DNA from: Phytopseudomonas dryadis
Lineage (GTDB): Bacteria > Pseudomonadota > Gammaproteobacteria > Pseudomonadales > Pseudomonadaceae
DNA: 64,000 nt
Assembly: GCF_004327355.1 (NCBI RefSeq)
Contig: NZ_QJUM01000009.1
Span: 1-64,000, forward strand
Reading direction: 5' to 3'
In this document: one piece after another, positions 1 to 7,348 of the stretch
Position numbering within the stretch: position 1 is the stretch's first letter
How the letters are laid out: each line of letters begins with the position of its first letter
Position numbers and translations under genes: made by a program
Notes under the pieces: generated by a model
Database searches by the model: none
The model's input: the letters and a program-made list of their open reading frames with translations, nothing else
What the model was told of the DNA's origin: nothing

Positions 1-1350
1 GTGGTGGGCTGCGCGGTGACGCGCCGCTTCACGCTGGAGGGCGCCAGGGTGCTGCTGCTGGAGCAAAGCGCCGATATCCTCTCCGGCGCCAGCAAGGGCA
101 ACAGCGCCATACTGCACACCGGGTTCGATGCGCCAAGCGGCAGTGTCGAGCTGGTGTGCATGCAGGAGGGCTACCGGGAATACCTGGCCATCCACCAGAA
201 GATGAACCTGCCTCTGCTGAAAACCGGCGCCCTGGTGGTGGCCTGGAGCGATGAGGATCTGAGCCGCCTGCAAGGCATCGTGGCGCAGGCCCATGACAAT
301 GGCGTGGCCGATGTGGGCCTGATCGACCGCGCCAGGCTGCGCAGCCGCGAACCCGGTCTGTCGGAGCAGGCGCTGGCGGCGGTGGAGGTGCCCGGCGAGT
401 TTCTCATCGACCCCTGGTCGGCGCCGCTGGCCTACCTGCAGCAGGCCATGCTGGCCGGTGCCCGGGTGCGCTTCGACGCCCAGGTGCAGGGTGGCGAGTT
501 CGATGGACGGGGCTGGACGTTGGCCACCACGGCTGGCGTGGTGCGCGCCACCACGGTGATCAACTGTGCGGGCCTGTATGGCGATCGGCTCGAGCAACAG
601 TTGCTCGGTGAGGCGAGCTTCAGCATCCATCCGCGCAAGGGCCAGTTCGTGGTCTTCGACAAGGCGGCTGCCGGGTTGCTCGACAGCATCATCCTGCCGG
701 TGCCGAACGAGCGCACCAAGGGTATCGTGCTGACCCGGACCATCTTCGGCAATCTGCTGGTCGGCCCCACGGCCGAGGAGCAGGACGACCGCGTTCATGC
801 CGGCCTCGACGGCGACACGCTGCAGCAACTGATCGACGCCGCCGTACAGCGTGTCCCGGCCCTGGCAGGTATGCCGGTGACCGCCACTTATGCGGGCCTG
901 CGTCCGGCGAGCGACAAGAAGGAGTACCGCATCAGGGCGCTGGCCGAGCGCAACTGGATCACCGTTGGCGGCATCCGCTCCACCGGGTTGACCGCCGCCC
1001 TGGGCATCGCCAGGCATGTGTTCGCGCTGTATGGCGGGGCGCATACGCCGCTGGCACCGCATGCCTTGAGCTGGCCCCAGGTGCCCAACCTGGCCGAGCA
1101 CCTGCCCCGCGATTATCAGCAGCCCGGTTATGGGGAGATCGTCTGCCACTGCGAACTGGTGACCCGGCGCGAGATCGAGAGGGCACTGTCTGGCCCCTTG
1201 CCGCCGGGCGATCTGGGCGGGCTCAAACGGCGCACGCGCGCCTGCATGGGGCGCTGCCAGGGGTTTTACTGCGGGGCGCGGGTGGCCGAGCTGAGCGCCG
1301 GCCATCTGGCCACCGCGCTGGCTACAGGAGGGTGCCATGACGGTCACTGA
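1..1350 (+). CDS. GlpA-like FAD-dependent dehydrogenase with C-terminal [2Fe-2S] domain (5' end cut by window)
   Basis: DAO-superfamily flavoprotein resembling the catalytic subunit of anaerobic glycerol-3-phosphate dehydrogenase. The reading frame is already open at base 1, and the first visible residues (VVGCAV) fall inside the N-terminal GxGxxG FAD motif. About 10-15 residues therefore lie outside the window and the GTG at base 1 is not the start. The DAO fold covers residues 1-350. The last ~70 residues carry a BFD-like iron-sulfur domain with CHC near 382 and a CMGRCQGFYC cluster near 418-427, arranged as in GlpA. The stop overlaps the next gene by 14 bases, so the two are translationally coupled. 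With the GlpB-like partner and FGGY kinase it probably oxidises a phosphorylated polyol or related compound and passes electrons to quinone. The exact substrate is not readable. Confidence 0.85.
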   Translation: MVGCAVTRRFTLEGARVLLLEQSADILSGASKGNSAILHTGFDAPSGSVELVCMQEGYREYLAIHQKMNLPLLKTGALVVAWSDEDLSRLQGIVAQAHDNGVADVGLIDRARLRSREPGLSEQALAAVEVPGEFLIDPWSAPLAYLQQAMLAGARVRFDAQVQGGEFDGRGWTLATTAGVVRATTVINCAGLYGDRLEQQLLGEASFSIHPRKGQFVVFDKAAAGLLDSIILPVPNERTKGIVLTRTIFGNLLVGPTAEEQDDRVHAGLDGDTLQQLIDAAVQRVPALAGMPVTATYAGLRPASDKKEYRIRALAERNWITVGGIRSTGLTAALGIARHVFALYGGAHTPLAPHALSWPQVPNLAEHLPRDYQQPGYGEIVCHCELVTRREIERALSGPLPPGDLGGLKRRTRACMGRCQGFYCGARVAELSAGHLATALATGGCHDGH

Positions 1351-2575
1351 TTACGAAAAGGTCGATGTGGCGATCATCGGCGCCGGCCCCGCCGGTCTGG
1401 CCGCCGCCGTCGAGCTGCGCGAGCAGGGCGTCGACCGCGTGCTGGTCATCGAGCGCGAGGCGGTGGCCGGCGGTATTCCCCGGCACTGCGCGCACCCGCC
1501 ATTCGGCCTGCGCGAGTATGGGCGCATCCTCACCGGGCCGGCCTATGCGCAACGCAACGTGCTGGCGGCGCAACGAGCCGGGGTGGTTATCCGGGTCGGG
1601 CATACGGTGACCCGGCTCGGGCCGCAGGGCGGCATCGAGCTGGTCAGCCCCGACGGCATTTCGCGTATCCAGGCGCGCCGCGTGCTGGTGGCCACGGGCG
1701 TGCGGGAAACACCGCGTTCGGCGCGGCTGATCGGCGGCGACAGGCCGGTGGGGGTGATCAACACCGGGGCGCTGCAGGCCTATCTGTATCTGCAACGGCT
1801 CAAACCCTTCGAGCGGCCGCTGATCGTCGGCAGCGAACTGGTCAGCCTGTCGTCGTTGCTCAGTTGCCGGCGTGCGGGCATCGCCCCGGTGGCGATGATC
1901 GAGCGCAACAGCCGTGTCACCGCGCGCTGGCCGTTGTCGCTGTTCCCCCGCCTGTGCGGCGTGCCGCTGCATCTGGGCGCAGAATTGCTGGCGGTGCATG
2001 GCAGCGGGCGCGTCGAATCGGCGAGCGTGCGCATGGCCGATGGCAGCCTGCGACACTTCGAGTGTGACGGCGTGCTGCTGACCGGCTGCTTCGTGCCCGA
2101 GTCGAGCCTGATGCGCATGAGCGGCCTGGACATCGACCCCATGAGTGGCGGCCCGGTCATCGACCAGTACGGGCGCTGCTCGGACCCGGCCTATTTCGCG
2201 GCGGGCAACCTGTTGCGCCCGGTGGAGACAGCCGGCTGGTCGTACCGCGAGGGGCGCAAGGTCGCCAGCCTGATCGCCCGGGATCTGCTGGGCGAGCTGC
2301 CCCAGGCCGGCCCCGCGATCAGGGTCGCCTGCCGCGGGCCGCTGAAGCTGTGCGTACCCCAACGCCTGACGCCCTCGGCGCTGGCGGGTCTCGAACACCT
2401 GCAACTGCGCGTGAATACGGCCTGCAGTGGGCTACTGGTGGTACGGGCCGATGGCCGGGAGATCTGGTCCGACGTCCGCGCCTGTCTTCCGGAGCGGCGC
2501 CTGTTGATTGCGCTGTCCCGCCTGCGGATCCCGCAGGGCACCCGATCCCTCGAAGTCGACTTCGTCGGCTATTAA
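1337..2575 (+). CDS. GlpB-like NAD(P)/FAD-dependent oxidoreductase subunit with extra C-terminal domain
   Basis: Pyridine-nucleotide-disulfide-type flavoprotein of 412 residues. The N-terminal FAD motif is AIIGAGPAGLAAA (about residues 12-24) and a second nucleotide-binding segment follows near residue 150. The ATG overlaps the end of the GlpA-like gene, and the Shine-Dalgarno sequence AGGAGG lies at 1326-1331, which fixes the start. GlpA/GlpB-like pairs form two-subunit dehydrogenases in which the second flavoprotein handles electron transfer. After residue ~330 comes an 80-residue tail (from ACRGPLKLCVPQRL) that the oxidoreductase fold does not need. It resembles a small beta-rich module placed where many relatives have a separate DUF1667-type cysteine protein. 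The tail assignment is inference. Confidence 0.8.
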   Translation: MTVTDYEKVDVAIIGAGPAGLAAAVELREQGVDRVLVIEREAVAGGIPRHCAHPPFGLREYGRILTGPAYAQRNVLAAQRAGVVIRVGHTVTRLGPQGGIELVSPDGISRIQARRVLVATGVRETPRSARLIGGDRPVGVINTGALQAYLYLQRLKPFERPLIVGSELVSLSSLLSCRRAGIAPVAMIERNSRVTARWPLSLFPRLCGVPLHLGAELLAVHGSGRVESASVRMADGSLRHFECDGVLLTGCFVPESSLMRMSGLDIDPMSGGPVIDQYGRCSDPAYFAAGNLLRPVETAGWSYREGRKVASLIARDLLGELPQAGPAIRVACRGPLKLCVPQRLTPSALAGLEHLQLRVNTACSGLLVVRADGREIWSDVRACLPERRLLIALSRLRIPQGTRSLEVDFVGY

Positions 2576-2604
2576 GCGAACGTCCGGCCGGCAGGAGAAC
2601 CCCC

Positions 2605-4020
2605 ATGCGAATCGCCGCTTTAGACCAGGGCACCACCAGTACCCGCGTATTGGTCGTGACGCCCAATGGCAATGCCGATATCCAGCTGGCGCTGCGTCAC
2701 CAGCAGCACCATCCGCACCCGGGCTGGGTCGAGCACGATCCGCTGGAGCTGCTCAACAACCTGCAGCGTTGCCTGGAGGCCACGGGGCGGGTCGACGCCA
2801 TCGGCCTGGCCAACCAGGGCGAGAGTTGCCTGGCCTGGGACGCACGAACCGGCGAGCCACTGTCGGCGGTGATCGTCTGGCAGGACAACCGAACGGCCGC
2901 CGAGATCGAGCGCCTGCGCGCCGAGGGCGGCGAACGCCTGACCCTGGAGCGCGCCGGTCTGCCGCTCGACCCGTATTTCTCGGCGGCGAAGCTGGCCTGG
3001 ATTCTCCGCAACCTGCCGGCGGCAAGGCGGGCCCAGCGCGCCGGGCGCCTGCGCCTGGGCACCACCGATGCCTACTTTCTCGACCGTCTTACCGGCGTCT
3101 TCGCCACCGATGTGACCACCGCCTCGCGCACATCGCTGATGAACCTGGCGACGGGGCAGTGGGACCCGCAGTTGTGCGAGCTGTTCGGCGTGCCCATCGA
3201 GGCGCTGCCGGAAATCCGCGACACCGTGGGAGGCTTCGGAGAAATCGGCGCCACGCCGGTCACTGCCGCCATCGTCGACCAGCAGGCCTCGTTGTATGGC
3301 CATGGCTGCCGCAACCCGGGCGACGCCAAGATCACCTTCGGCACCGGCGCGTTCGCCCTGACCCTCACCGGCGAGCAGATCATCCGCGCGCCGGAGAAAG
3401 GCCTGCTCGCCACCATCGCCTGGCAGATCGGCGGCAAACCGCAGTACGCGATGGATGGCGGCGTCTACGATGCCAGCGCCGCCGTCGAGTGGGCCGGGCG
3501 CCTGGGCCTGTTCAGCGATTTCTCCGAATTGGCGGCGTTCGATACCGCGCCGGCCATTTCGCGGCGGCTGGCCTTCGTCCCGGCCTTGTCGGGGCTGGCA
3601 TGCCCGCACTGGGATCGCAGTGCCGCCGGTCTGTGGCTGGGCATGGACGCCAGTACCAGGCGCGAGGATCTGTGCCAGGCGCTGCTCGAGGGCGTGGCGC
3701 TGCGCAGCGCCGAAGTGATCGGCGCCATGGACGGTTTTCTCAACGTCACCGACCGTCTGTCCATCGATGGCGGCCTGGCACGCAGCCCTTATTTCGCCCA
3801 GTTCCTGGCCGATGCGCTGCAGCGCTGCATCGTCACCCAGCGTTTCGACGAGCTGACCTCGTTCGGCTGCGCGGCGCTGGCGGCCAAGGGCCTGGGGCTG
3901 GAACTCAAGCCGCCACGCAACACCAGCACCGAGTTCCGCCCCCGGGCCTGCGCGCAGGAGGCCCGGCAATGGCGTGAAACCTTCGCCGATGCGGTGAGGC
4001 GTTGCCGCGACTGGCGCTGA
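2605..4020 (+). CDS. FGGY-family carbohydrate/polyol kinase (glycerol-kinase-like)
   Basis: ATP-dependent sugar or polyol kinase of 471 residues, slightly shorter than GlpK (~500). The N-terminal phosphate-binding motif DQGTTSTR is at residues 6-13. The second-domain motif FGTGAFAL is near 244 and a C-terminal FGGY signature-like segment (IDGGLARSPYFAQFL) is near 387. I chose the ATG at 2605 because CAGGAG sits 8 bases upstream and the protein then starts at the conserved beta-strand MRIAALDQG; the frame is open further upstream inside the preceding gene. It lies 29 bases after the GlpB-like gene in the same operon and converges on the DeoR gene. The likely role is to phosphorylate the substrate that the flavoprotein pair then oxidises. 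Glycerol itself is possible, but a different polyol is favoured by the EutH neighbour. Confidence 0.85.
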   Translation: MRIAALDQGTTSTRVLVVTPNGNADIQLALRHQQHHPHPGWVEHDPLELLNNLQRCLEATGRVDAIGLANQGESCLAWDARTGEPLSAVIVWQDNRTAAEIERLRAEGGERLTLERAGLPLDPYFSAAKLAWILRNLPAARRAQRAGRLRLGTTDAYFLDRLTGVFATDVTTASRTSLMNLATGQWDPQLCELFGVPIEALPEIRDTVGGFGEIGATPVTAAIVDQQASLYGHGCRNPGDAKITFGTGAFALTLTGEQIIRAPEKGLLATIAWQIGGKPQYAMDGGVYDASAAVEWAGRLGLFSDFSELAAFDTAPAISRRLAFVPALSGLACPHWDRSAAGLWLGMDASTRREDLCQALLEGVALRSAEVIGAMDGFLNVTDRLSIDGGLARSPYFAQFLADALQRCIVTQRFDELTSFGCAALAAKGLGLELKPPRNTSTEFRPRACAQEARQWRETFADAVRRCRDWR

Positions 4021-4026
4021 CGCCGC

Positions 4027-4800
4027 TCAGGCGCGGTTCGGCACGGGGGCTTCATGCACCTCGACCCGGGCCGCGGCCAGGGCTTCGGCCAGTTCGCCCC
4101 TGGGCGCGCGGTCGATGATCAGGCGGTCGATGCGCTCCAGGGGAAAGACCTGGAACAACGCCCGTCGCCCCAGTTTCGAGGAGTCGGCGATCACCGTCAG
4201 GTAGCGTGTTCTGGCGATCATCGCCCGGGTGATCTCGGCTTCCTCTATGGAAAAATCGAATGCGCCATCGGCGTTCAGCGCGCCAATGGTCACCACCGCG
4301 TGTTCGGCGTTGAAGCGGGCGATCTGTTCCATGGCCAGGGCGCCGGTGTTCTGCCCCGACTCCGGGCGATACTCGCCGCCGATCATGAACACGCGGTTAC
4401 CGCTGGCACCGATGCTCGTGGCGATCTGCAGCGAGTTGGTGATCACCGTGATGCGGCTGAGCCGCGCCAGTTCGCGGGCGAAGAACAGGGTCGTGGTGCC
4501 GGTGTCGATCAGCACGCTGTCGCCGGGGGCATACAGGCCCGCGGCGTAGCGCGCCACCGCGCGCTTCTCGTTGGCGAACTCGTTCATGCGGGTCTGGAAG
4601 GCGTTCTCGTGCTCGCCACTCGGCGGCAGCGAGGCGCCGCCGTGAAACTTGGTCACCTGGCCATGCCCGGCCAGCTCCGCCAGGTCGCGGCGGATGGTTT
4701 CCTGGGAGGTGCCCAGGCTGCGCGCCAGCTCTTCCACGGAGATCCGCTCACGCTGACGCAATAACTCGAGAATGTGTTTTCGCCGTTCGCCTGGTCGCAT
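4027..4800 (-). CDS. DeoR/GlpR-family transcriptional repressor
   Basis: 257-residue regulator. An N-terminal DeoR winged helix-turn-helix (residues ~6-58, including RISVEELARSLGTSQETIRR) is followed by the DeoRC sensor domain, which shares its fold with phosphosugar isomerases. The start is set at MRPGERRKHILELLRQ, the conserved beginning of the family. The longer open frame upstream runs through the 75-base tandem repeats and looks noncoding. It converges on the FGGY kinase (6-base gap) and is divergent from the EutH-like gene. DeoR-family proteins usually sense the phosphorylated intermediate of the pathway they control, so the kinase product is the natural effector. Autoregulation and control of the permease are inferred. 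Confidence 0.88.
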   Translation of the reverse strand: MRPGERRKHILELLRQRERISVEELARSLGTSQETIRRDLAELAGHGQVTKFHGGASLPPSGEHENAFQTRMNEFANEKRAVARYAAGLYAPGDSVLIDTGTTTLFFARELARLSRITVITNSLQIATSIGASGNRVFMIGGEYRPESGQNTGALAMEQIARFNAEHAVVTIGALNADGAFDFSIEEAEITRAMIARTRYLTVIADSSKLGRRALFQVFPLERIDRLIIDRAPRGELAEALAAARVEVHEAPVPNRA

Positions 4801-4824
4801 CGTTCCTCTCTCCGTTACCTGCCT

Positions 4825-4990
4825 GCCACAAAAAAATCGCCGGGAGCGCTTTTTGACGTCGCCCGGCGGCTGTCCGAAGAATGGCCGCCAGGGATGGCAT
4901 GCCACAAAAAATCGCCGGGAGCGATTTTTGACGTCGCTCGGCGACGGCCCGAAGGGTGGCTGCCAGGGATGGCATGCCACAAAAAAGCGC
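4825..4990. repeat. Tandem ~75-base direct repeat (two full copies and a partial third)
   Basis: Copies start at 4825, 4901 and 4976, each with GCCACAAAAAA. Within each full copy ATCGCCGGGAGCG is followed by TTTTTGACGTCGC and ends in CCAGGGATGGCAT. The A-run/T-run pairs (AAAAATCGCC ... GGGAGCGATTTTT) make each unit a potential stem-loop. The array sits just upstream of the DeoR start in the DeoR-EutH divergent region. Confidence 0.8.
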
Positions 4991-5143
4991 GTGATTGTTA
5001 CCCGGGCACACCTTTGAAGCGAATTCCCCCGCAGTGCGGCGTCGAGCGGCGCGGCTGCCGCTTTTTTCGCTGAGGTTTTCGAAACGTGCCGCCTCACCGG
5101 GAATATCAGCCACGGCAGGCATCCTAGCAGTTTTATGGGAAAT

Positions 5144-5177
5144 ATAAGACCGATTTAAGTGGGAATAACGGTCATAT
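5144..5177. promoter_or_regulatory. Candidate DeoR operator: inverted repeat ATAAGACCG-N16-CGGTCATAT
   Basis: Arms at 5144-5152 and 5169-5177 match at 8 of 9 positions. The site lies in the AT-rich part of the DeoR-EutH divergent region, about 220 bases before the eutH-like ATG. DeoR/GlpR repressors bind inverted or direct repeats in their own control regions. The assignment rests on position and symmetry only. Confidence 0.3.
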
Positions 5178-5393
5178 CAACAATAAAACATCAATATGGC
5201 ACATATAGTGGTTACTGAACTGGCGTGGTTCTGCCGATTCGCATCCAGGCAGCCCGTGGCGGGTCAGTGCCTGGAGCCACCCGTGCCGCTGGCGCGCGAT
5301 GGCTTGCGGATGGGCACGGCACAAGAACATGCTCTTCACCGAGGAGCGCCTTCAAGCCAATGCTGGCTTCCAGAAACAACTAGGGTGATCGTG

Positions 5394-6629
5394 ATGGCTG
5401 GTTTCGGAGATTTCGTTATCTATTTGATAATGATCGGTGCGGTGGTGGGGGCTTTCGCCTCGGTCATGAGGCCGGAAAGCGGGCTGGGCAGGGAGTTCGT
5501 CAACGGCATCCATTCGATCGGGCCGGTGTTCCTGGCCCAGGCCGGGATCATGATTTCCATTCCCTATCTGTCGAAGATGATCTCGTTCGTGCTGGGGCCG
5601 TACTTCGATGCCATGGGCTCGGACGTGTCGATCGCCGCACTGTCGATCATCGCCGTGGACATGGGCGGCTACCAACTGGCCGATGCGCTGACCGCCAACC
5701 GGGACATGTGGATCGCCGCGATGATCGTTGGCTACACCTCCGGGGCGACCATCGTCTACCTGATTCCGGTGGGCCTGATGATGCTCGAGCGCAAGGATCA
5801 CAAGTACCTCGCCCTCGGGGCGATGGCCGGCCTGATCAGCATTCCCTTCGCCGTGCTGGCTTCGCTGATGATGATTTCGCTGTTCAACCTGCCGGTGCGC
5901 GACATGGTGTCGACCACATCGCCGGCCCTGCATTACCTGAGCCTGGATTTCTTCGGTGCCCTGCAACTGCTGGCGCCGCTGTTCGTGTTCTGCTTCCTGC
6001 TGGCGGCCGGCCTGCGCTACCGCGCGACCATGATGGTCACCGGGTTCCTGGTATTCGGCAAGGTGATGGATGCCTTCATCAAACTCATCCTGGCGTTCGC
6101 CATCGTCGAGCACTTCACCGGCTTCTTCAGCAAGACCATCGGCGTCTGGGGGTTCGATCCCATGTTCGCCGATGAGAAGGAGCTGTTCCGCGCCATCGAG
6201 ATCGCCGGCTACATCGGCATCATGCTCGCCGGGACCTTCCCCATCTGCTACCTGTTCAACAAATACTGCCGGCGGCCCATGGAAGTCCTCGGCAGGCAGC
6301 TGGGGCTATCCCCGGTCGGCGCCAGTGCCTTCGTGATGGTGCTGGCCAACATCATCGCCGTGTATCACCTGTTCAAGCAGATGAATGCCCGCGACAAGGT
6401 GCTGTGCGTGGCCATGGGCGTCTGCGCCCAGGCCACCATCGGCGATCACCTGGCCTTCACCGCGAACTTCCAGCCCACGCTGATCATGCCGATCCTGCTG
6501 GCGAAGCTGTTCGGTGGCCTGCTGGCCGTGTTCATCGCCATCAGGATCTCGGTGCCCGCGGCCAATCGTTACGAGGCTCTGGAGAGCGCTGCCGAACAGG
6601 CGCCCGAGGCGGCGCTGCGCACCGCCTGA
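5394..6629 (+). CDS. EutH-family ethanolamine-type permease
   Basis: 411-residue polytopic membrane protein (about ten hydrophobic segments). Length and sequence resemble EutH, including the family segments VDMGGYQLADALTAN and IGDHLAFTANFQPTLI. EutH imports ethanolamine at low external concentration. The start is the ATG at 5394; the in-frame upstream extension to 5196 is hydrophilic and unlike EutH. No ethanolamine ammonia-lyase (eutBC), reactivase or acetaldehyde dehydrogenase is in the window. Instead the neighbours are a DeoR repressor, an FGGY kinase and GlpAB-like flavoproteins. The protein may therefore carry ethanolamine or a related small amino-alcohol or polyol. Family assignment is confident; substrate is open. 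Confidence 0.87.
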   Translation: MAGFGDFVIYLIMIGAVVGAFASVMRPESGLGREFVNGIHSIGPVFLAQAGIMISIPYLSKMISFVLGPYFDAMGSDVSIAALSIIAVDMGGYQLADALTANRDMWIAAMIVGYTSGATIVYLIPVGLMMLERKDHKYLALGAMAGLISIPFAVLASLMMISLFNLPVRDMVSTTSPALHYLSLDFFGALQLLAPLFVFCFLLAAGLRYRATMMVTGFLVFGKVMDAFIKLILAFAIVEHFTGFFSKTIGVWGFDPMFADEKELFRAIEIAGYIGIMLAGTFPICYLFNKYCRRPMEVLGRQLGLSPVGASAFVMVLANIIAVYHLFKQMNARDKVLCVAMGVCAQATIGDHLAFTANFQPTLIMPILLAKLFGGLLAVFIAIRISVPAANRYEALESAAEQAPEAALRTA

Positions 6630-6640
6630 GCCCATTCCCC

Positions 6641-6658
6641 GGGGGCCTTTGCGCCCCC
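6641..6658. terminator. Intercistronic GC hairpin after the EutH-like gene
   Basis: GGGGGC (6641-6646) pairs with GCCCCC (6653-6658) around a 6-base loop, 12 bases after the permease stop. No T-run follows, so it may act as an attenuator or mRNA-stabilising hairpin before the next gene. Confidence 0.4.
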
Positions 6659-6686
6659 GTTCCCGAAGCAACGAAAAGAGGTTGTC

Positions 6687-7043
6687 ATGCGTAAGATCTT
6701 TCTGGCCTGCCCCTATAGCCACGCGGATGCGGCGGTCGTCAACGAGCGCTTCCTCGCCTGCAACGCAGTCGCGGCCAGCCTCATCGAGGCCGGCCACGCG
6801 GTATTCAGCCAGGTATCGATGTCGCACCCGATCAACCAGGCCTTCAAGGGCAAGGACAACGCCGCCATCGGCAAGCTCTGGGCTCCGGTCGATGCGGTGT
6901 TCATGGCGGTCATGGAGGAACTGATCGTCGTCGATCTGCCGGGTTGGGAGCTGAGCTCCGGTATCAAGCGCGAGATCGAGTTCTTCGAGGGCAAGGGCCG
7001 CCGGGTCAGCCTCTGGTCCGAGGTGCGCGCCGAGTTCGTCTGA
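6687..7043 (+). CDS. DUF1937-like / nucleoside 2-deoxyribosyltransferase-fold protein
   Basis: Small protein of 118 residues. It begins MRKIFLACPYSHADA, the characteristic start of DUF1937 and related NDT-fold proteins (beta-strand followed by a phosphate- or sugar-binding loop). A later segment, LPGWELSSGIKREIEFF, places a glutamate in a helix, as in the nucleoside deoxyribosyltransferase fold. AGAGG lies 7-11 bases before the ATG. It follows the EutH-like gene by 57 bases on the same strand and is probably co-transcribed. Relatives hydrolyse or transfer N-glycosidic bonds or are uncharacterised. A role in processing the imported compound, or in repair of a nucleotide-like by-product, is speculation. 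Confidence 0.65.
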   Translation: MRKIFLACPYSHADAAVVNERFLACNAVAASLIEAGHAVFSQVSMSHPINQAFKGKDNAAIGKLWAPVDAVFMAVMEELIVVDLPGWELSSGIKREIEFFEGKGRRVSLWSEVRAEFV

Positions 7044-7135
7044 GGCCGGCCGCTATCGGTCTTTTGCGCCCGGCCATGGCCAGATGCCAGTCAGTTAAGC
7101 ATTTGGCCCACAAAACGACGGTTTGTCCTGGCCCT

Positions 7136-7265
7136 GTGGGAGCCGCGACCCCGCGGCGATTGCTGGCCATCACACGCCTTGTGCGATGGCGACCATCGCA
7201 TCGCGCCGAGGTCGACGCTCCTACACGGGCGGCTGTTTACCGCTCTTCGGTAGGTGCCCTGCTCC
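7136..7265. repeat. Inverted REP pair (BIME-like element)
   Basis: The left unit starts GTGGGAGCCGCGACCCCGCG; the right unit, in inverse orientation, ends CGAGGTCGACGCTCCTACA. The same pair occurs in triplicate at 15277-15605. It fills most of the gap between the DUF1937-like gene and the phosphoglucomutase terminator. Confidence 0.75.
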
Positions 7266-7312
7266 TACAAGCACCTTATCTGATCGGCATTAGGCCATGG
7301 CCGGGCGTGCTT

Positions 7313-7340
7313 GCGGCCCGGCGCAGGCGCGCCGGGCCGC
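7313..7340 (-). terminator. Perfect 12-bp GC stem-loop downstream of pgm
   Basis: GCGGCCCGGCGC (7313-7324) is fully complementary to 7329-7340, with a 4-base loop. It lies 8 bases beyond the pgm stop. It lacks a T-run on the minus strand, so it may be an RNA end-protecting hairpin rather than a classical intrinsic terminator. Confidence 0.6.
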
Positions 7341-7348
7341 GGTGCCCG

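Noticed and set aside
1322..2404. Long minus-strand open frames opposite the first genes (and similar ones opposite most genes)
   Set aside because: GC-rich antisense frames without family similarity; Gln/His/Arg-rich composition mirrors codon bias of the true genes.
2350..2604. Long N-terminal extension of the FGGY kinase
   Set aside because: It lies within the preceding gene in another frame, is Arg/Pro/Gly-rich, and FGGY kinases start at the MRIAALDQG strand.
4801..5097. 99-residue N-terminal extension of the DeoR protein with repeated FFVACHPW segments
   Set aside because: It is a translation of the 75-base tandem repeat; DeoR proteins start at MRPGERRKHILELL.
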